This document shows, piece after piece, positions 8,372 to 17,010 of a DNA stretch of 64,000 bases. Position numbers and translations under genes: made by a program. Source of the DNA: Microbacterium terregens (GTDB lineage Bacteria; Actinomycetota; Actinomycetes; Actinomycetales; Microbacteriaceae); assembly GCF_039534975.1 (NCBI RefSeq), contig NZ_BAAAWH010000001.1, forward strand, positions 930,001 through 994,000. The letters are read 5' to 3'. Each line of letters starts with the position of its first letter. Position 1 is the first letter of the stretch. Below the pieces are notes generated by a model, which was not told the DNA's origin, searched no databases, and saw only the letters and a list, made by a program, of their open reading frames with translations.

Positions 8372-9730
8372 ATGCCGCTCTTTGGCACGGACGGGGTGCG
8401 GGGGCTGGCCAACGGCCCCCTCACCGCCGATCTCGCTTTGCACCTGGCCCAGGCGACTGCTGTCGTCCTGGGCCAGGGGCGTACCGCCGAGGCCCGCAAG
8501 GCCGCCGGCAAACGCCTCACCGCGGTCGTCGCCCGCGACCCGCGCGTCTCGGGTGAGTTCCTCTCCGCCGCCGTCGCGGCGGGCCTGGCCTCGTCCGGTG
8601 TCGACGTCCTCGACGCGGGCGTGCTGCCCACCCCGGCGACGGCGTATCTGATCGCGGACATCGATGCCGACTTCGGTGTGATGGTCTCGGCATCCCACAA
8701 TCCCGCTCCCGACAACGGCATCAAGATCTTCGCCCGCGGCGGTGTCAAGCTCCCCGACGTGGTCGAGCGACGCATCGAAGCCGCGATGGCGGGGCAGATG
8801 CTGCAGCCCACCGGCGTCGGCGTCGGCCGCATCCGCCGGTTCGCGGATGCCGAGGACCGCTACGTCGTCCACCTGCTCGCGTCCCTGCCGCACTCCTTGG
8901 ACGGGCTGCACGTCGTGCTGGACTGCGCGCATGGCGCGGCATCCGGAGTCTCACCCGAAACGTTCCGCGACGCCGGAGCCCGCGTCACCGTCATCGGCGC
9001 CGACCCGGACGGCATGAACATCAACGACGGCGTCGGCTCGACGCACCTGGATTCGCTGGCCGCGCACGTGGTGCGCGTGGGTGCCGACGTCGGCATCGCG
9101 CACGACGGCGACGCCGACCGGTGCCTGGCCGTGGACTCGCGCGGACGCATCGTCGATGGCGACCAGATCATGGCGATCCTCGCGGTCGCGATGAAGAACC
9201 GCGGGCACCTGGTCGCGGACACGCTGGTGGCGACCGTGATGAGCAACCTCGGACTGCACCGGGCGATGGCCGATCAGGGGATCACGGTCGTCCAGACCGG
9301 GGTCGGTGACCGCTACGTGCTCGAGGCGATGAACGCCGGCGGATACTCCCTCGGAGGCGAGCAGTCCGGCCACGTGATCATGAGCGAGTACGCCACCACC
9401 GGCGACGGGCTGCTGACCGGCCTGCACCTGATGGCCGAGATGGCCCGGTCGGGCCGTTCGTTGGCGCAGCTCGCGTCGGTGATGACCGTGTACCCGCAGG
9501 TGCTGGTGAACGTGCGCGGCGTGGATCGCACGCTGGCCGCGACGGACGCCGGCGTTGCTTCTGCCGTTGCATCAGTCGCCACGGCGCTCGGCGATTCCGG
9601 GCGCGTGCTGCTGCGGCCCTCGGGCACCGAGGAGATGGTGCGCGTCATGGTCGAGGCGTCCTCGGCGGAGGTCGCGTCGGAGTATGCGGAGCAGTTGGCC
9701 GAAGTGGTGCGGGAGCGGCTCGCGCTTTAG
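8372..9730 (+). CDS. glmM: Phosphoglucosamine mutase
   Basis: A protein of 452 residues that interconverts glucosamine-6-phosphate and glucosamine-1-phosphate on the way to UDP-GlcNAc. The catalytic phosphoserine lies in VSASHNP (about Ser108), the magnesium loop is DGDADRC, the sugar-binding loop is GGEQSGH, and the phosphate-binding loop near the C-terminus is RPSGTEE. Length and motif order are normal for bacterial GlmM, and the opening [11 protein letters not shown] is canonical. It closes the rplM-rpsI-glmM cluster, an order common in Gram-positive actinobacteria. Its product supplies peptidoglycan and the glycan loci in this window; glmS lies at 51477. Confidence 0.95.
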   Translation: MPLFGTDGVRGLANGPLTADLALHLAQATAVVLGQGRTAEARKAAGKRLTAVVARDPRVSGEFLSAAVAAGLASSGVDVLDAGVLPTPATAYLIADIDADFGVMVSASHNPAPDNGIKIFARGGVKLPDVVERRIEAAMAGQMLQPTGVGVGRIRRFADAEDRYVVHLLASLPHSLDGLHVVLDCAHGAASGVSPETFRDAGARVTVIGADPDGMNINDGVGSTHLDSLAAHVVRVGADVGIAHDGDADRCLAVDSRGRIVDGDQIMAILAVAMKNRGHLVADTLVATVMSNLGLHRAMADQGITVVQTGVGDRYVLEAMNAGGYSLGGEQSGHVIMSEYATTGDGLLTGLHLMAEMARSGRSLAQLASVMTVYPQVLVNVRGVDRTLAATDAGVASAVASVATALGDSGRVLLRPSGTEEMVRVMVEASSAEVASEYAEQLAEVVRERLAL

Positions 9731-10167
9731 GGTCTGCGCGTTTCGTCGGGTTTGGTGTCGCGCTTTTCTTCGTTGCGCGCTTTGCACGGGTTTGGGCTTC
9801 GCCGAGTGCACGGGTTCGCGACGAGTGCACGGGTTCGCGATGCGGACAAGTCGTGCGCTCGGCGGGAAGTCGTGCGCTCGGGGTAGGTGGTGCGCGGGGG
9901 CGTAGGTGGTGCGCTCGGGCTTGAGCGATCGTTCGGTCGCCGCTGTCCAGCTCGCGAGAGTGCATGCCCGGCCCGCGCGAGTGCATGCCCGGCCCGCGAG
10001 AGTGCATGCCCGGCCCGCGAGAGTGCATGCCCGGCCCGCGAGAGTGCATGGCTCGCGTGTGAACACCCGCCCACAGCCATGGTGCGCGGAACCCATTGTG
10101 GGAGCGGGCGTAGAGGGTCACTCTGGGGGAATCAGCGATTCTTTCGAGCGCAGGGAAGGACGAGACG
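9731..10167. other. Repeat-filled gap between glmM and the GYD gene
   Basis: No coding frame here looks real. The gap holds two copies of GAGTGCACGGGTTCGCGA near 9814-9840, several TGCGCTCGGG-like words at 9850-9920, the five-unit array at 9951-10050, and a TCTGGGGGAATC word near 10123 ahead of the next gene. Confidence 0.5.
9951..10050 (+). repeat. Array of 21-bp repeats, core GAGAGTGCATG, five copies
   Basis: GAGTGCATG recurs at 9958, 9979, 10000, 10021 and 10042, exactly 21 bases apart, in units reading CCCGCGAGAGTGCATGCCCGG. All copies have one orientation. The same core, often in the opposite orientation as TGCACTCTCG, recurs in three further arrays in this window. Confidence 0.9.
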
Positions 10168-10494
10168 ATGCCGCTCTACCTGACGAGATTCAGCTACACA
10201 CCCGAGACCTGGCAGCGGCTGGCACAGCATCCCGAGGATCGTCGCACGGCGGCGCGGACGTATATCGAGTCCGTCGGCGGACAGCTGCACGGATTCTGGT
10301 ACGCGTTCGGCAGCCACGACGGATACACGCTGTGGGAAGCGCCCGACAACGTGTCGATGGCGGCGGTGGCCCTGGCGATCGGCAGTGGCGGGGCGATGAG
10401 TTCGTTCGAGACGACGGTGCTCCTCAGCGTCGAAGAGACGCTGGAGGCGCTGGGCAAGGTCGCGCAGGTCAAGTACCGCCAGCCCGGGACCTGA
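10168..10494 (+). CDS. GYD domain protein
   Basis: A protein of 108 residues matching the small GYD family, named for a Gly-Tyr-Asp motif. Here the equivalent is SHDGYTLWEAPDN, preceded by VGGQLHGFWYAFG, with a helix ending in GKVAQVKYRQP. Members fold as ferredoxin-like homodimers, and their biochemical role is unknown. It is monocistronic and sits between two repeat arrays. A possible ribosome binding site (AAGGACGAGACG) lies just upstream of ATG 10168. Confidence 0.8.
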   Translation: MPLYLTRFSYTPETWQRLAQHPEDRRTAARTYIESVGGQLHGFWYAFGSHDGYTLWEAPDNVSMAAVALAIGSGGAMSSFETTVLLSVEETLEALGKVAQVKYRQPGT

Positions 10495-10501
10495 CCCGCT
10501 G

Positions 10502-10726
10502 CTCGCGAGGGTGCAGGTCGTTGCTCGCGAGAGTGCATGTTGCTGCTCGCGAGAGTGCGTGTTGTCGGCACGGGACTTGCCAGTTCAGCGCCGGGGACGT
10601 GCACTCTCGGCATCCGGGACATGCACTCTCGGCGTCGGGGACGTGCACTCTCGGCAGCGGGGCAGGCGGGGACATGCACCCTCGGCAGCGGGACGTGCAC
10701 TCTCGGCAGCGGGGACGTGCACTCTG
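10502..10726. repeat. 22-bp-period repeat array with inverted halves
   Basis: Three forward units (CTCGCGAGAGTGCATG type, 22 bases apart at 10502-10560) are followed, across a central spacer, by six reverse units whose TGCACTCTC cores start at 10600, 10622, 10644, 10675, 10696 and 10718. The array fills the gap between the convergent GYD and membrane-protein genes. The head-to-head layout could fold into hairpins, but the constant two-helical-turn spacing suggests a protein-binding array. Confidence 0.9.
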
Positions 10727-10757
10727 GGCAGCAGGGGGCAGCGAGGGGGAGCGGGGG

Positions 10758-11627
10758 TCAAGGACCGGGGGATGCCGCGGCCCGCCGCAACCGCAACTCC
10801 ATCGCGACGTACAGGGCCAGGTAGCCCACGAACGCGATTCCCAGGAGCGCGAGAAACCCCGGGGTCGCCGGACGGTCCCAGTGCAGCGCGTCGCGGCCGG
10901 CGAACAGGGAGCATCCGATCGCGATCAGGCTCACGAGCTGCGCCTGGAACACGATCCGGAACGAGCTCCACCGGGCATCGCGCAGGAACCACAGCGAGAC
11001 CACGCCCGGCAGCGACAGCACCGCGCCGAGCACCCGGGCGGTCAGCGGAGTCACGTCCCAGGCCCAGAACGGGATCACGAACGTCGGGATGACGAACAGC
11101 ACGACGCCGGTCAGCAGCGACGCGACGCCGACGAGGATCAGCAGCACGCGCACCACCATCGGCACCCGGCTGTCGGGAATCTCGGGCTCCCCGTCATCGC
11201 GCCCGCGCTGCAGCCACATCAACCACGCGGTGACGAACGGCGTCGTGATGTACAGCACGAACCAGGTGTAGAACGACAGGTTCTGCGAGAACCGGTCCAG
11301 GTGCAGCAGCGTCGCGATCAGCAGCGCCGCGGTGAAGACGATCACCGGGGGAAACGCCACGACGACTCGGTGCCACCGGCGTGCGCGCACGATCCGCGCG
11401 AAGACCCAGATGCCGCCGACGTATGCCGAGGCCAGCAGATACGCCGTCAGCGGCGGGGTGATCGGCCACGCGAACAGCTCGCCGGTGCGGTCCGGAAACC
11501 CGAACAGCAGGATGACCGCGATGATCAGGAACGGCAGCAGGAGCAGCGCGACGATCCGCGTGATCCGCAGGACCCGGTCATCGCGCGTCCGCTCCGGACG
11601 CGCGCGTTCAGCGTCGGTCCGTGACAC
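10758..11627 (-). CDS. Polytopic membrane protein
   Basis: A protein of 289 residues with about seven hydrophobic segments and short polar loops, among them ITRIVALLLLPFLIIAVILL near the N-terminus. The start is set at GTG 11627, because the frame before it lies inside the STAND ATPase gene; this leaves a 20-base overlap with that gene and a GAGG sequence about 10 bases upstream. No transporter signature, conserved charged pair or enzyme motif stands out. The overlap implies that it is made together with the ATPase and may be its membrane partner. I do not recognise a family. Confidence 0.6.
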   Translation of the reverse strand: MSRTDAERARPERTRDDRVLRITRIVALLLLPFLIIAVILLFGFPDRTGELFAWPITPPLTAYLLASAYVGGIWVFARIVRARRWHRVVVAFPPVIVFTAALLIATLLHLDRFSQNLSFYTWFVLYITTPFVTAWLMWLQRGRDDGEPEIPDSRVPMVVRVLLILVGVASLLTGVVLFVIPTFVIPFWAWDVTPLTARVLGAVLSLPGVVSLWFLRDARWSSFRIVFQAQLVSLIAIGCSLFAGRDALHWDRPATPGFLALLGIAFVGYLALYVAMELRLRRAAASPGP

Positions 11628-14205
11628 GAGCAAGGACCTCGGAGACGGGGAGGGTTGCGCCCTCTTGGATCGCGGCATCCAGAACCGGTCCCTGACCGGA
11701 CTCGCGGAGTGCCTCGACGAGCGGGCCGGAGAAGGCGAGACCTCCGGGATTGACGAAGCCGATGTGCCGCCGCAGGCGCTGCGCGGCGCCAACCAGCAGC
11801 CCGGTCTGCTCGGCGTTGCGCTGCGCCGCGCGGATCGCCGCGAATCCCTCCAGCCCGTACACGATGCCTTCGTCGTGACGCATCGCCAGCGAGGTGTCCA
11901 GGGCCTCGGCGAAGTCCCGCTCGGCACCGTCGATGTCGCCGGCGAGGAACTTCGGCCAGCCGCGGTGGTGCTGCGCGATGACGACGCCCAGCATCTCTCC
12001 CGCCGACGAGGCCAGCGCGAGGCTCTCGTCGAATCGCGCGGCGGCGGCCGGGACATCCTGCGTCACCATGTCCATCCGTCCGAGCGCGACCAGGATCATC
12101 GCCTGCCCCCACCGGTCACCGGCGTCGCGGAACCCGGTGAGGCCCTGCTCGAGGGCTGCGCGACCGGACGCGAGGTCGGGACCGGTCGGGGCGGACAGGT
12201 ACGCCAGGCCGATCGACACCCGCGTCAGGGCGGCGCTCGCCGGCTCACCGGACTTCTCGAACAGCTCGGCCGCGCGCGCCAACCCGGGCAGCACGTCGAC
12301 GCCGGGATCCTGCCAGTACGTCACGGCGCGGGTGAAGTACAGCGCGATCGCCTCGGTGCGCGGGGTCAGCGCGATGCCGTCGCGCTCGGCCTGCTCCAGC
12401 AGCTCGGCCATCCAATCGCGGACGACCCCGAGCAGCCCTCCGATCCACACGTACATGTACAGCGACCACGCGAAGTCGGCCGCTTCGTCCAGGCGCGACG
12501 TGTCGAGCAGGTGACGCATGACTGCGCCGAGGTTCTCGGTCTCGGCATCCAATTCCCGGATCACGGCGAGCTGATCGGCGGTACGCATGCGCACGGACGC
12601 GTCGCGGGCGACGGACATGTAGTGCGCGACCCAGCGATCCCGCGCCGCGTCGACCGCCTCGACCGTCTCGGGAGCCTTCGCGCGCTCGCGCGCGAAGGCG
12701 CGGACCAGCGCCAGCATCCCGAACACCTGCAGGCCGTCGCGCTCGTGCTGCCAGAGCAGGCTCGTGTCGATCAGCGCCTCCATCGCCGCGACCGCTCCGT
12801 CGCCCTCATCATCGCTCGTGCCGAGGACGGCTTCGGCCGCGACGAAGCTGAACGGGCCGGAGAAGACCGAGAGCGACTCGAAGGCCGCGGTCGCCTCTTC
12901 ATCGAGCAGCCGGACGCTCCACTCGATCGTGCTGCGCACGGCGCGCTGCCGTTCGGGCAGGTCGCGCGCGCCGCCGACGAGGAGGCTCAGTGCGGAATCC
13001 AGCCGCTTGAGGATCTCGCGCGGCGGCATCGTCCGCGTGCGCGCGGCGGCCAGTTCGATCGCGAGCGGCACGCCGTCCAGTGCCCTGACGATGCCGGCGA
13101 CGGACGGCGCCTGATCGGGCGTCATCCGGAACGCGGGGTTGATCGCCATGGCCCGCTCGACGAACAGGGCGACGGCGCTGGCGTTGACGGCATCCGTCGG
13201 GGAAGCATCCGGATCGGGAAGGGTCAGCGGACCCAGTTCGAAGGTGCGCTCGGCCCGCACCCGCAGCGGGGACCGGCTGGTCACCAGCAGCTGCAGGGTC
13301 GGCAGCTCGGTGATGAGGCGGACCAGGTCGCCGGTGGCATCGAGCAGGTGCTCCATGTTGTCCACGACCAGCAGCATGTTCCGGCCGCCGAGCGCGGCGA
13401 GGAGCTTGGTGTCGACGCGTTCCTCACCGGTCTCGCGCACGCCGACGGACCGCGCGATCACGCTCAGCACCCGTTCGGGCGAGGTGAGCGTCTCGAGCAT
13501 GACGAAGGCGACCTCGCGCCCGGTCGCCGCCACCGCACCGGCGACCTCGATCGCCAGGCGCGACTTGCCGATGCCGCCGGGGCCCACGATCGTGACCATA
13601 CGCACGCCGGGGGAGTCGAGCATCTGGAGCAGCTGCTGCTGCTCGTCGACGCGTCCCACCAGCTTGGTGAAGGGCGCCGGGATGCCGCGCCCCGACTCCA
13701 GCTGCGCGGCCGCCGGCGCGGCTCGGGATGCGTCGAACCGGTCGGCGAGCAGGGTCGCCAGGTCGGCGACGATCAGCTGCGCGAGCTCGGCGGGCGTCTC
13801 GAAGGTGCGGTACGAGCTGGTGTCGTCGCTGCGGATGCGCCCGAGCAGCTCGGCCAGCTGCGGTTCGCGGTCGGGCGCGGGGCTCTTGATGTAGATGAGG
13901 TGGGGCAGGTCGCCCGAGAGCAGATACTCGTCCTCGAGGCCCGAGACCTGCTCGTCGTCGGCGGTCCACCCGTAGCTCTGCCAGTACAGCCCGACGAAGA
14001 TGTCGCTCTGCGCGAGGTAGGCGCGGTACAGGGACCGGGGCGGGTGTGGCCGGGCCCCCAGTTCGAACATGACCGGGGCCAGATGAAGTGACTCGATCGC
14101 GGCACGGGCGGCCTCGCGTTCGGGCTCCAGTTCTCGGAGAGTGGAGCTCAGGAACACCCGGATGCGCTGGTCGGGCGTGCGGATCGACGACGCATGAGCG
14201 TCCAT
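11608..14205 (-). CDS. DUF4062-STAND ATPase with C-terminal helical repeats
   Basis: A protein of 865 residues. Residues about 14-110 form a DUF4062 domain (RIRVFLSSTLRELEPERE..., SDIFVGLYWQSYGW), a Rossmann-like module found at the N-terminus of signalling ATPases. A STAND/NB-ARC-type NTPase follows, with Walker A GPGGIGKS near residue 208, Walker B LLVVDN near 279 and a TSRSPL sensor region. The remaining roughly 400 residues are Ala/Leu/Glu-rich and TPR-like, as in the AfsR/LuxR-associated ATPases, but no DNA-binding domain is present. Related architectures act as regulators or as conflict and defence sensors. It shares a 20-base overlap with a polytopic membrane protein downstream. The trigger and output are unknown. 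Confidence 0.8.
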   Translation of the reverse strand: MDAHASSIRTPDQRIRVFLSSTLRELEPEREAARAAIESLHLAPVMFELGARPHPPRSLYRAYLAQSDIFVGLYWQSYGWTADDEQVSGLEDEYLLSGDLPHLIYIKSPAPDREPQLAELLGRIRSDDTSSYRTFETPAELAQLIVADLATLLADRFDASRAAPAAAQLESGRGIPAPFTKLVGRVDEQQQLLQMLDSPGVRMVTIVGPGGIGKSRLAIEVAGAVAATGREVAFVMLETLTSPERVLSVIARSVGVRETGEERVDTKLLAALGGRNMLLVVDNMEHLLDATGDLVRLITELPTLQLLVTSRSPLRVRAERTFELGPLTLPDPDASPTDAVNASAVALFVERAMAINPAFRMTPDQAPSVAGIVRALDGVPLAIELAAARTRTMPPREILKRLDSALSLLVGGARDLPERQRAVRSTIEWSVRLLDEEATAAFESLSVFSGPFSFVAAEAVLGTSDDEGDGAVAAMEALIDTSLLWQHERDGLQVFGMLALVRAFARERAKAPETVEAVDAARDRWVAHYMSVARDASVRMRTADQLAVIRELDAETENLGAVMRHLLDTSRLDEAADFAWSLYMYVWIGGLLGVVRDWMAELLEQAERDGIALTPRTEAIALYFTRAVTYWQDPGVDVLPGLARAAELFEKSGEPASAALTRVSIGLAYLSAPTGPDLASGRAALEQGLTGFRDAGDRWGQAMILVALGRMDMVTQDVPAAAARFDESLALASSAGEMLGVVIAQHHRGWPKFLAGDIDGAERDFAEALDTSLAMRHDEGIVYGLEGFAAIRAAQRNAEQTGLLVGAAQRLRRHIGFVNPGGLAFSGPLVEALRESGQGPVLDAAIQEGATLPVSEVLARVTDRR

Positions 14206-14330
14206 ACGTGAAGTGTGGCGCAGGTGGGTCCGATGCGCCAGGGATGTGGCGGGTTGGGGGGCTGGGTTTTCGCGGGGGTGGGTCGGGGGCTTTCGGGGGG
14301 TTGGTTGTGCGGGGGGCTCGGGTCGGCTGG

Positions 14331-14427
14331 GGGCTCGGGTCAGGCGGAGGCTCGGTGTTGCTGGCGGCCCGGTGTTGCGGGCTCGGGTCAGCGGAGGTCG
14401 GTACTGCGGGGGGCTCGGGTCAGGCGG
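14331..14427 (+). repeat. G-rich repeats GGGCTCGGGTCAGGCGG
   Basis: In the 214-base gap between the phosphatase and STAND genes, GGGCTCGGGTCAGGCGG occurs at about 14331 and 14411, with a shorter copy near 14380. The last copy runs into the phosphatase stop codon. The plus strand has many G-runs and could form quadruplexes. No gene is seen in this gap. Confidence 0.7.
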
Positions 14428-15364
14428 CCGGGGTGCTCCACGACAACGACTCGATGTATCGCAGCAGTACGCCCTCGCGCAGCGCCCACGGCGAGACTTC
14501 GAGTTCTTCCACGTTCAGCGCGGTCATCGCCGTGTGCAGGACGACGGCGGCCGCGACGATCTGGAACGTGCGGTCGGGGGTGATCCCCGGCAGCTCCTGC
14601 CGCGCGGACGCGGGGATGCGCGCCAGCCGCGGAATCCATGCGCCGAGCGCGGCGCGAGGCAACAGCATCCGCTCAATGCTGGACCAGCGACCCACCGGAT
14701 ACCCGGCGAGCTTCGCCAGCGACCGGATCGCCTTCGACGAGCCGACGAAGTGGTCGGGGCGCGGCTGCGCGCGGAACGTGTCGAGCTCGGGCGCGAGGAC
14801 CTGCTTCGCGTGGTCCCGGAGGCGCTCGACCGCGGCTTCGCCGGGCGGGTCGTCGGGCAGGAACTGCACGGTCATGCGTCCCGCGCCCAGGAGGACGGAT
14901 GCCGCGGCCGCGGGGACTTCCTCGGACCCCGCCGCGATCTCGAGCGAGCCGCCGCCGACGTCCAGGAGCAGGATCTGCCCGGCCGCCCAGCCGAACCAGC
15001 GCCGCACGGCGAGGTAGGTGAAGTGGGCCTCGGTCTCGCCGGCCAGCACCTGAAGCGGCTGGCCGAGCGCGGCCTCGATGCGGGCGATCACCGCGGCGCC
15101 GTTCTCGGCCTCGCGGACGGCGGAGGTCGCCGTGGCCAGCAGCTCGTCGACCCGCTCGGTCGCGGCGACCGCGCGGGCTTCGCGCACCGCCTGCTCGAGG
15201 GCGACGATGCCCTCTTCGGTGATGGAGCCGTCCGGGTCGAGGTACCGCATGAGCCGCAGAACCGTGCGCTGGCTGGTGGTCGCGAGCGGACGCCCTCCCG
15301 GTCGCACATCGGCAACGAGCAAGTGGACGGTGTTCGAGCCGATATCGAGAACTCCGAGGCGCAC
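14420..15364 (-). CDS. Ppx/GppA family phosphatase
   Basis: A protein of 314 residues of the exopolyphosphatase / pppGpp phosphohydrolase family, an ASKHA-fold enzyme. Diagnostic motifs are DIGSNTVHL at the N-terminus (phosphate-1 loop) and LLDVGGGSLE near residue 130 (phosphate-2 loop), followed by FLPDDPP and SSKAIRSLAKLAG. The short single-domain length matches actinobacterial Ppx1/Ppx2-type proteins; whether polyphosphate or pppGpp is the main substrate cannot be told. GTG 15364 is taken as start, because the frame upstream runs into the repeat array. It is probably alone or leads the STAND operon, 214 bases away. Confidence 0.85.
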   Translation of the reverse strand: MRLGVLDIGSNTVHLLVADVRPGGRPLATTSQRTVLRLMRYLDPDGSITEEGIVALEQAVREARAVAATERVDELLATATSAVREAENGAAVIARIEAALGQPLQVLAGETEAHFTYLAVRRWFGWAAGQILLLDVGGGSLEIAAGSEEVPAAAASVLLGAGRMTVQFLPDDPPGEAAVERLRDHAKQVLAPELDTFRAQPRPDHFVGSSKAIRSLAKLAGYPVGRWSSIERMLLPRAALGAWIPRLARIPASARQELPGITPDRTFQIVAAAVVLHTAMTALNVEELEVSPWALREGVLLRYIESLSWSTPAA

Positions 15365-15420
15365 GGGGGAAAGCGTAGCGCGGCGCGGGGTCGTGTCCGC
15401 GCGGGTTCCCCCCGGCTGCC

Positions 15421-15527
15421 GAGAGTGCATGTTGCGGCTGCCGAGGGTGCGTGTTGCGGCTGCCGAGGGTGCATGTTGCGGCCGTCGAGGGTGCGTGTTG
15501 CGGCTGCCGAGGGTGCGTGTCGCGGCC
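15421..15527 (+). repeat. 22-bp repeat array, left (forward) half, five units
   Basis: The GTGC of the core sits at 15425, 15447, 15469, 15491 and 15513, exactly 22 bases apart, in units like GCCGAGGGTGCGTGTTGCGG. The right half, in opposite orientation, resumes immediately after the IS3 element at 16891. Confidence 0.9.
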
Positions 15528-15553
15528 GTTGAACCGTCCCCGGTTTGATGCCG
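15528..15553 (+). repeat. IS3 left inverted repeat
   Basis: The 26 bases pair with 16864-16889; the outer 18 positions are identical, then three differ, then TGCCG matches again. Confidence 0.88.
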
Positions 15554-15586
15554 TTTCCTTTCGAGTCTGGAAGGAAGATGTTGATC

Positions 15587-15898
15587 ATGCCGAAGAGGAT
15601 TCCGGAGGAGACGAAGCAGCGAGCGATCCGGCTTGTGCTCGATCACCTCGATGAGTACCCGAACCTGACGACTGCGTGCGAGGCGGTTTCGGCGAGGCTC
15701 GGGTTCGGGGCTGAGTCGCTGCGCCGCTGGGTGCGGCAGGCGCAGATCGACGGGGGCGAGCGCCAGGGGGTGTCCTCGAGTGAGTCGGAGCGGATGCGTC
15801 GGCTCGAGCGGGAGAACCGTGAGTTGCGTGAGGCGAACGCGATTCTGCGGGACGCGGCGGTTTTCTTCGCCGGGGAACTCGACCCCCGACGCCGTTGA
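15587..15898 (+). CDS. IS3 orfA, transposase helix-turn-helix subunit
   Basis: Starting at ATG 15587, nine bases after an AAGGAAG ribosome binding site (the ATG at 15578 is too close to it), this gives 103 residues. The N-terminal half is the HTH_Tnp_1 domain (EETKQRAIRLVLDHL ... SLRRWVRQAQ); the C-terminal half is a Leu-zipper-like coiled coil (RMRRLERENRELREANAIL). The TGA overlaps the TTG start of orfB (TTGA), and orfB is in the -1 frame. A TTTTC stretch at 15861-15865 could serve as a slippery site producing the fused transposase, as in other IS3 members. Confidence 0.88.
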   Translation: MPKRIPEETKQRAIRLVLDHLDEYPNLTTACEAVSARLGFGAESLRRWVRQAQIDGGERQGVSSSESERMRRLERENRELREANAILRDAAVFFAGELDPRRR

Positions 15899-16860
15899 TC
15901 CTCGCGTTCATCGAGGATCAACGCGCCAAAGGCCGCTCGGTCGGGTCGATCTGCAAGGTTCTGCGGGAGCAGGGCGTGCCGGTCGCCGAGCGGACCTATC
16001 GGGCATGGAAACGCGCCCAGCCCAGCAACCGGGACCTCGCGGACGCGGTCATCATCGACGCGATCCGAGCCGCCCGGGTGAACGCGAAGGGCGAGCTGAC
16101 GCCGGAGTCGATGTATGGGCGACGGAAGATGACCGCGCTGCTGCGCCGGCAAGACCTCGCCGTGTCGAAGCGGCAAGTTGACCGACTGATGCGACAGCTG
16201 CAGATCAACGGCCTCGTGCGGGGCAAGGGCGTGCGGACCACCATCCCGGACCGTAACGCCGCGAGGGCGCCTGACCTACTGGACCGCGATTTCACCGCCG
16301 CCGCGCCGAACCGGCAGTGGGTCGCTGACTTCACGTATGTGCGGACGTGGGCCGGGTTCGTCTATGTGTCGTTCGTGATCGACTGCTACTCGAGGGCGGT
16401 CGTCGGCTGGCATGCCGCGACCGTGAAGACGACACCGCTGGTGACCACCGCGCTGCGGATGGGACTGTGGCGCCGTGACCGTGCCGGGCACGGAGTGAAG
16501 GACGGGCTGATCCATCACAGCGACGCCGGCTCACAGTTCACGAGCGTGTCGTTCGCCGAGACGCTCGCCCTCGAGGGCATCGCCGCGTCGATCGGATCGA
16601 TCGGTGACGCATACGACAACGCCCTGGCCGAATCGACCATCGGGCTGTTCAAGAACGAGGCGATCCGCGACGGCTCCCCGTTCCGATCCGGGCCGCTGCG
16701 CACGATCGACGACGTCGAATGGGTCACCACCGACTGGGTCGACTGGTACAACGCGAGACGCCTGCACTCGACCATCGGAGACGTCCCGCCCGAAGAGCTC
16801 GAGGCCGCGTACTACGCTGACCTCGAAACGCCATCCCATCCGGTGATGGAACCCGCATAG
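15895..16860 (+). CDS. IS3 orfB, DDE transposase catalytic subunit
   Basis: A protein of 321 residues from TTG 15895. An HTH_21-like region (about residues 40-110) is followed by a retroviral-integrase-type catalytic core. The triad is visible as Asp145 in WVADFTYV, Asp210 in HHSDAGSQF and Glu246 in DNALAESTIGLFKNE, giving the DDE(35) spacing typical of IS3. The closing WYNARRLHSTIG block is the usual C-terminal signature. Nothing is truncated, so the element is probably active. Production as an orfAB fusion by -1 frameshift is likely, with direct TTG initiation as an alternative. Confidence 0.93.
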   Translation: MILAFIEDQRAKGRSVGSICKVLREQGVPVAERTYRAWKRAQPSNRDLADAVIIDAIRAARVNAKGELTPESMYGRRKMTALLRRQDLAVSKRQVDRLMRQLQINGLVRGKGVRTTIPDRNAARAPDLLDRDFTAAAPNRQWVADFTYVRTWAGFVYVSFVIDCYSRAVVGWHAATVKTTPLVTTALRMGLWRRDRAGHGVKDGLIHHSDAGSQFTSVSFAETLALEGIAASIGSIGDAYDNALAESTIGLFKNEAIRDGSPFRSGPLRTIDDVEWVTTDWVDWYNARRLHSTIGDVPPEELEAAYYADLETPSHPVMEPA

Positions 16861-16863
16861 GAG

Positions 16864-16889
16864 CGGCACAGAACCGGGGACGGTTCAAC
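16864..16889 (-). repeat. IS3 right inverted repeat
   Basis: Reverse complement of the left end with three mismatches; it begins three bases after the orfB stop codon. Confidence 0.88.
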
Positions 16890-16890
16890 C

Positions 16891-16995
16891 TGCACCCTCG
16901 CGAACAACGACCCGCACTCTCGGCAGCAGGGACATGCACTCTCGGCGAGCCGGGACGCACACGCGCGCGAGCCGGGACGCACACGCGCGCGAGCC
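16891..16995 (-). repeat. 22-bp repeat array, right (reverse) half, about five units
   Basis: Cores TGCACCCTCG, CGCACTCTCG and TGCACTCTCG start at 16891, 16913 and 16935; two more diverged units (GACGCACACGCGCGCGAGCC) follow near 16956 and 16978. The period of 21-22 bases matches the left half. The array ends just before the coaA ribosome binding site. Confidence 0.85.
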
Positions 16996-17010
16996 GAGCA
17001 CAGGACACCT

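Larger units (their letters stand above)
15528..16889 (+). mobile_element. IS3-family insertion sequence, complete
   Basis: A 1,362-base element bounded by 26-base inverted repeats that differ at three positions: the left end begins GTTGAACCGTCCCCGGTT (15528) and the right end carries its reverse complement ending at 16889. It encodes two overlapping frames, orfA and orfB, with an intact DDE catalytic triad. No target-site duplication is obvious. If the true ends are the TGA at 15530 and TCA at 16887, the flanks are still unlike each other. It lies exactly between the forward and reverse halves of a 22-bp repeat array. Confidence 0.92.

Noticed and set aside
9951..10726. CRISPR array
   Set aside because: Repeat period is only 21-22 bases with no unique spacers of normal length and no cas genes.
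10758..12056. 432-residue version of the membrane protein
   Set aside because: The extra N-terminal part lies inside the STAND gene in another frame and is Arg/Ser/Pro-rich without structure.
15545..15586. Longer orfA starts at 15545 or 15578
   Set aside because: The AAGGAAG ribosome binding site is spaced correctly only for ATG 15587.
15520..16895. Target-site duplication of the IS3 element
   Set aside because: Bases outside either possible pair of ends do not match; it may have been lost or the insertion is old.
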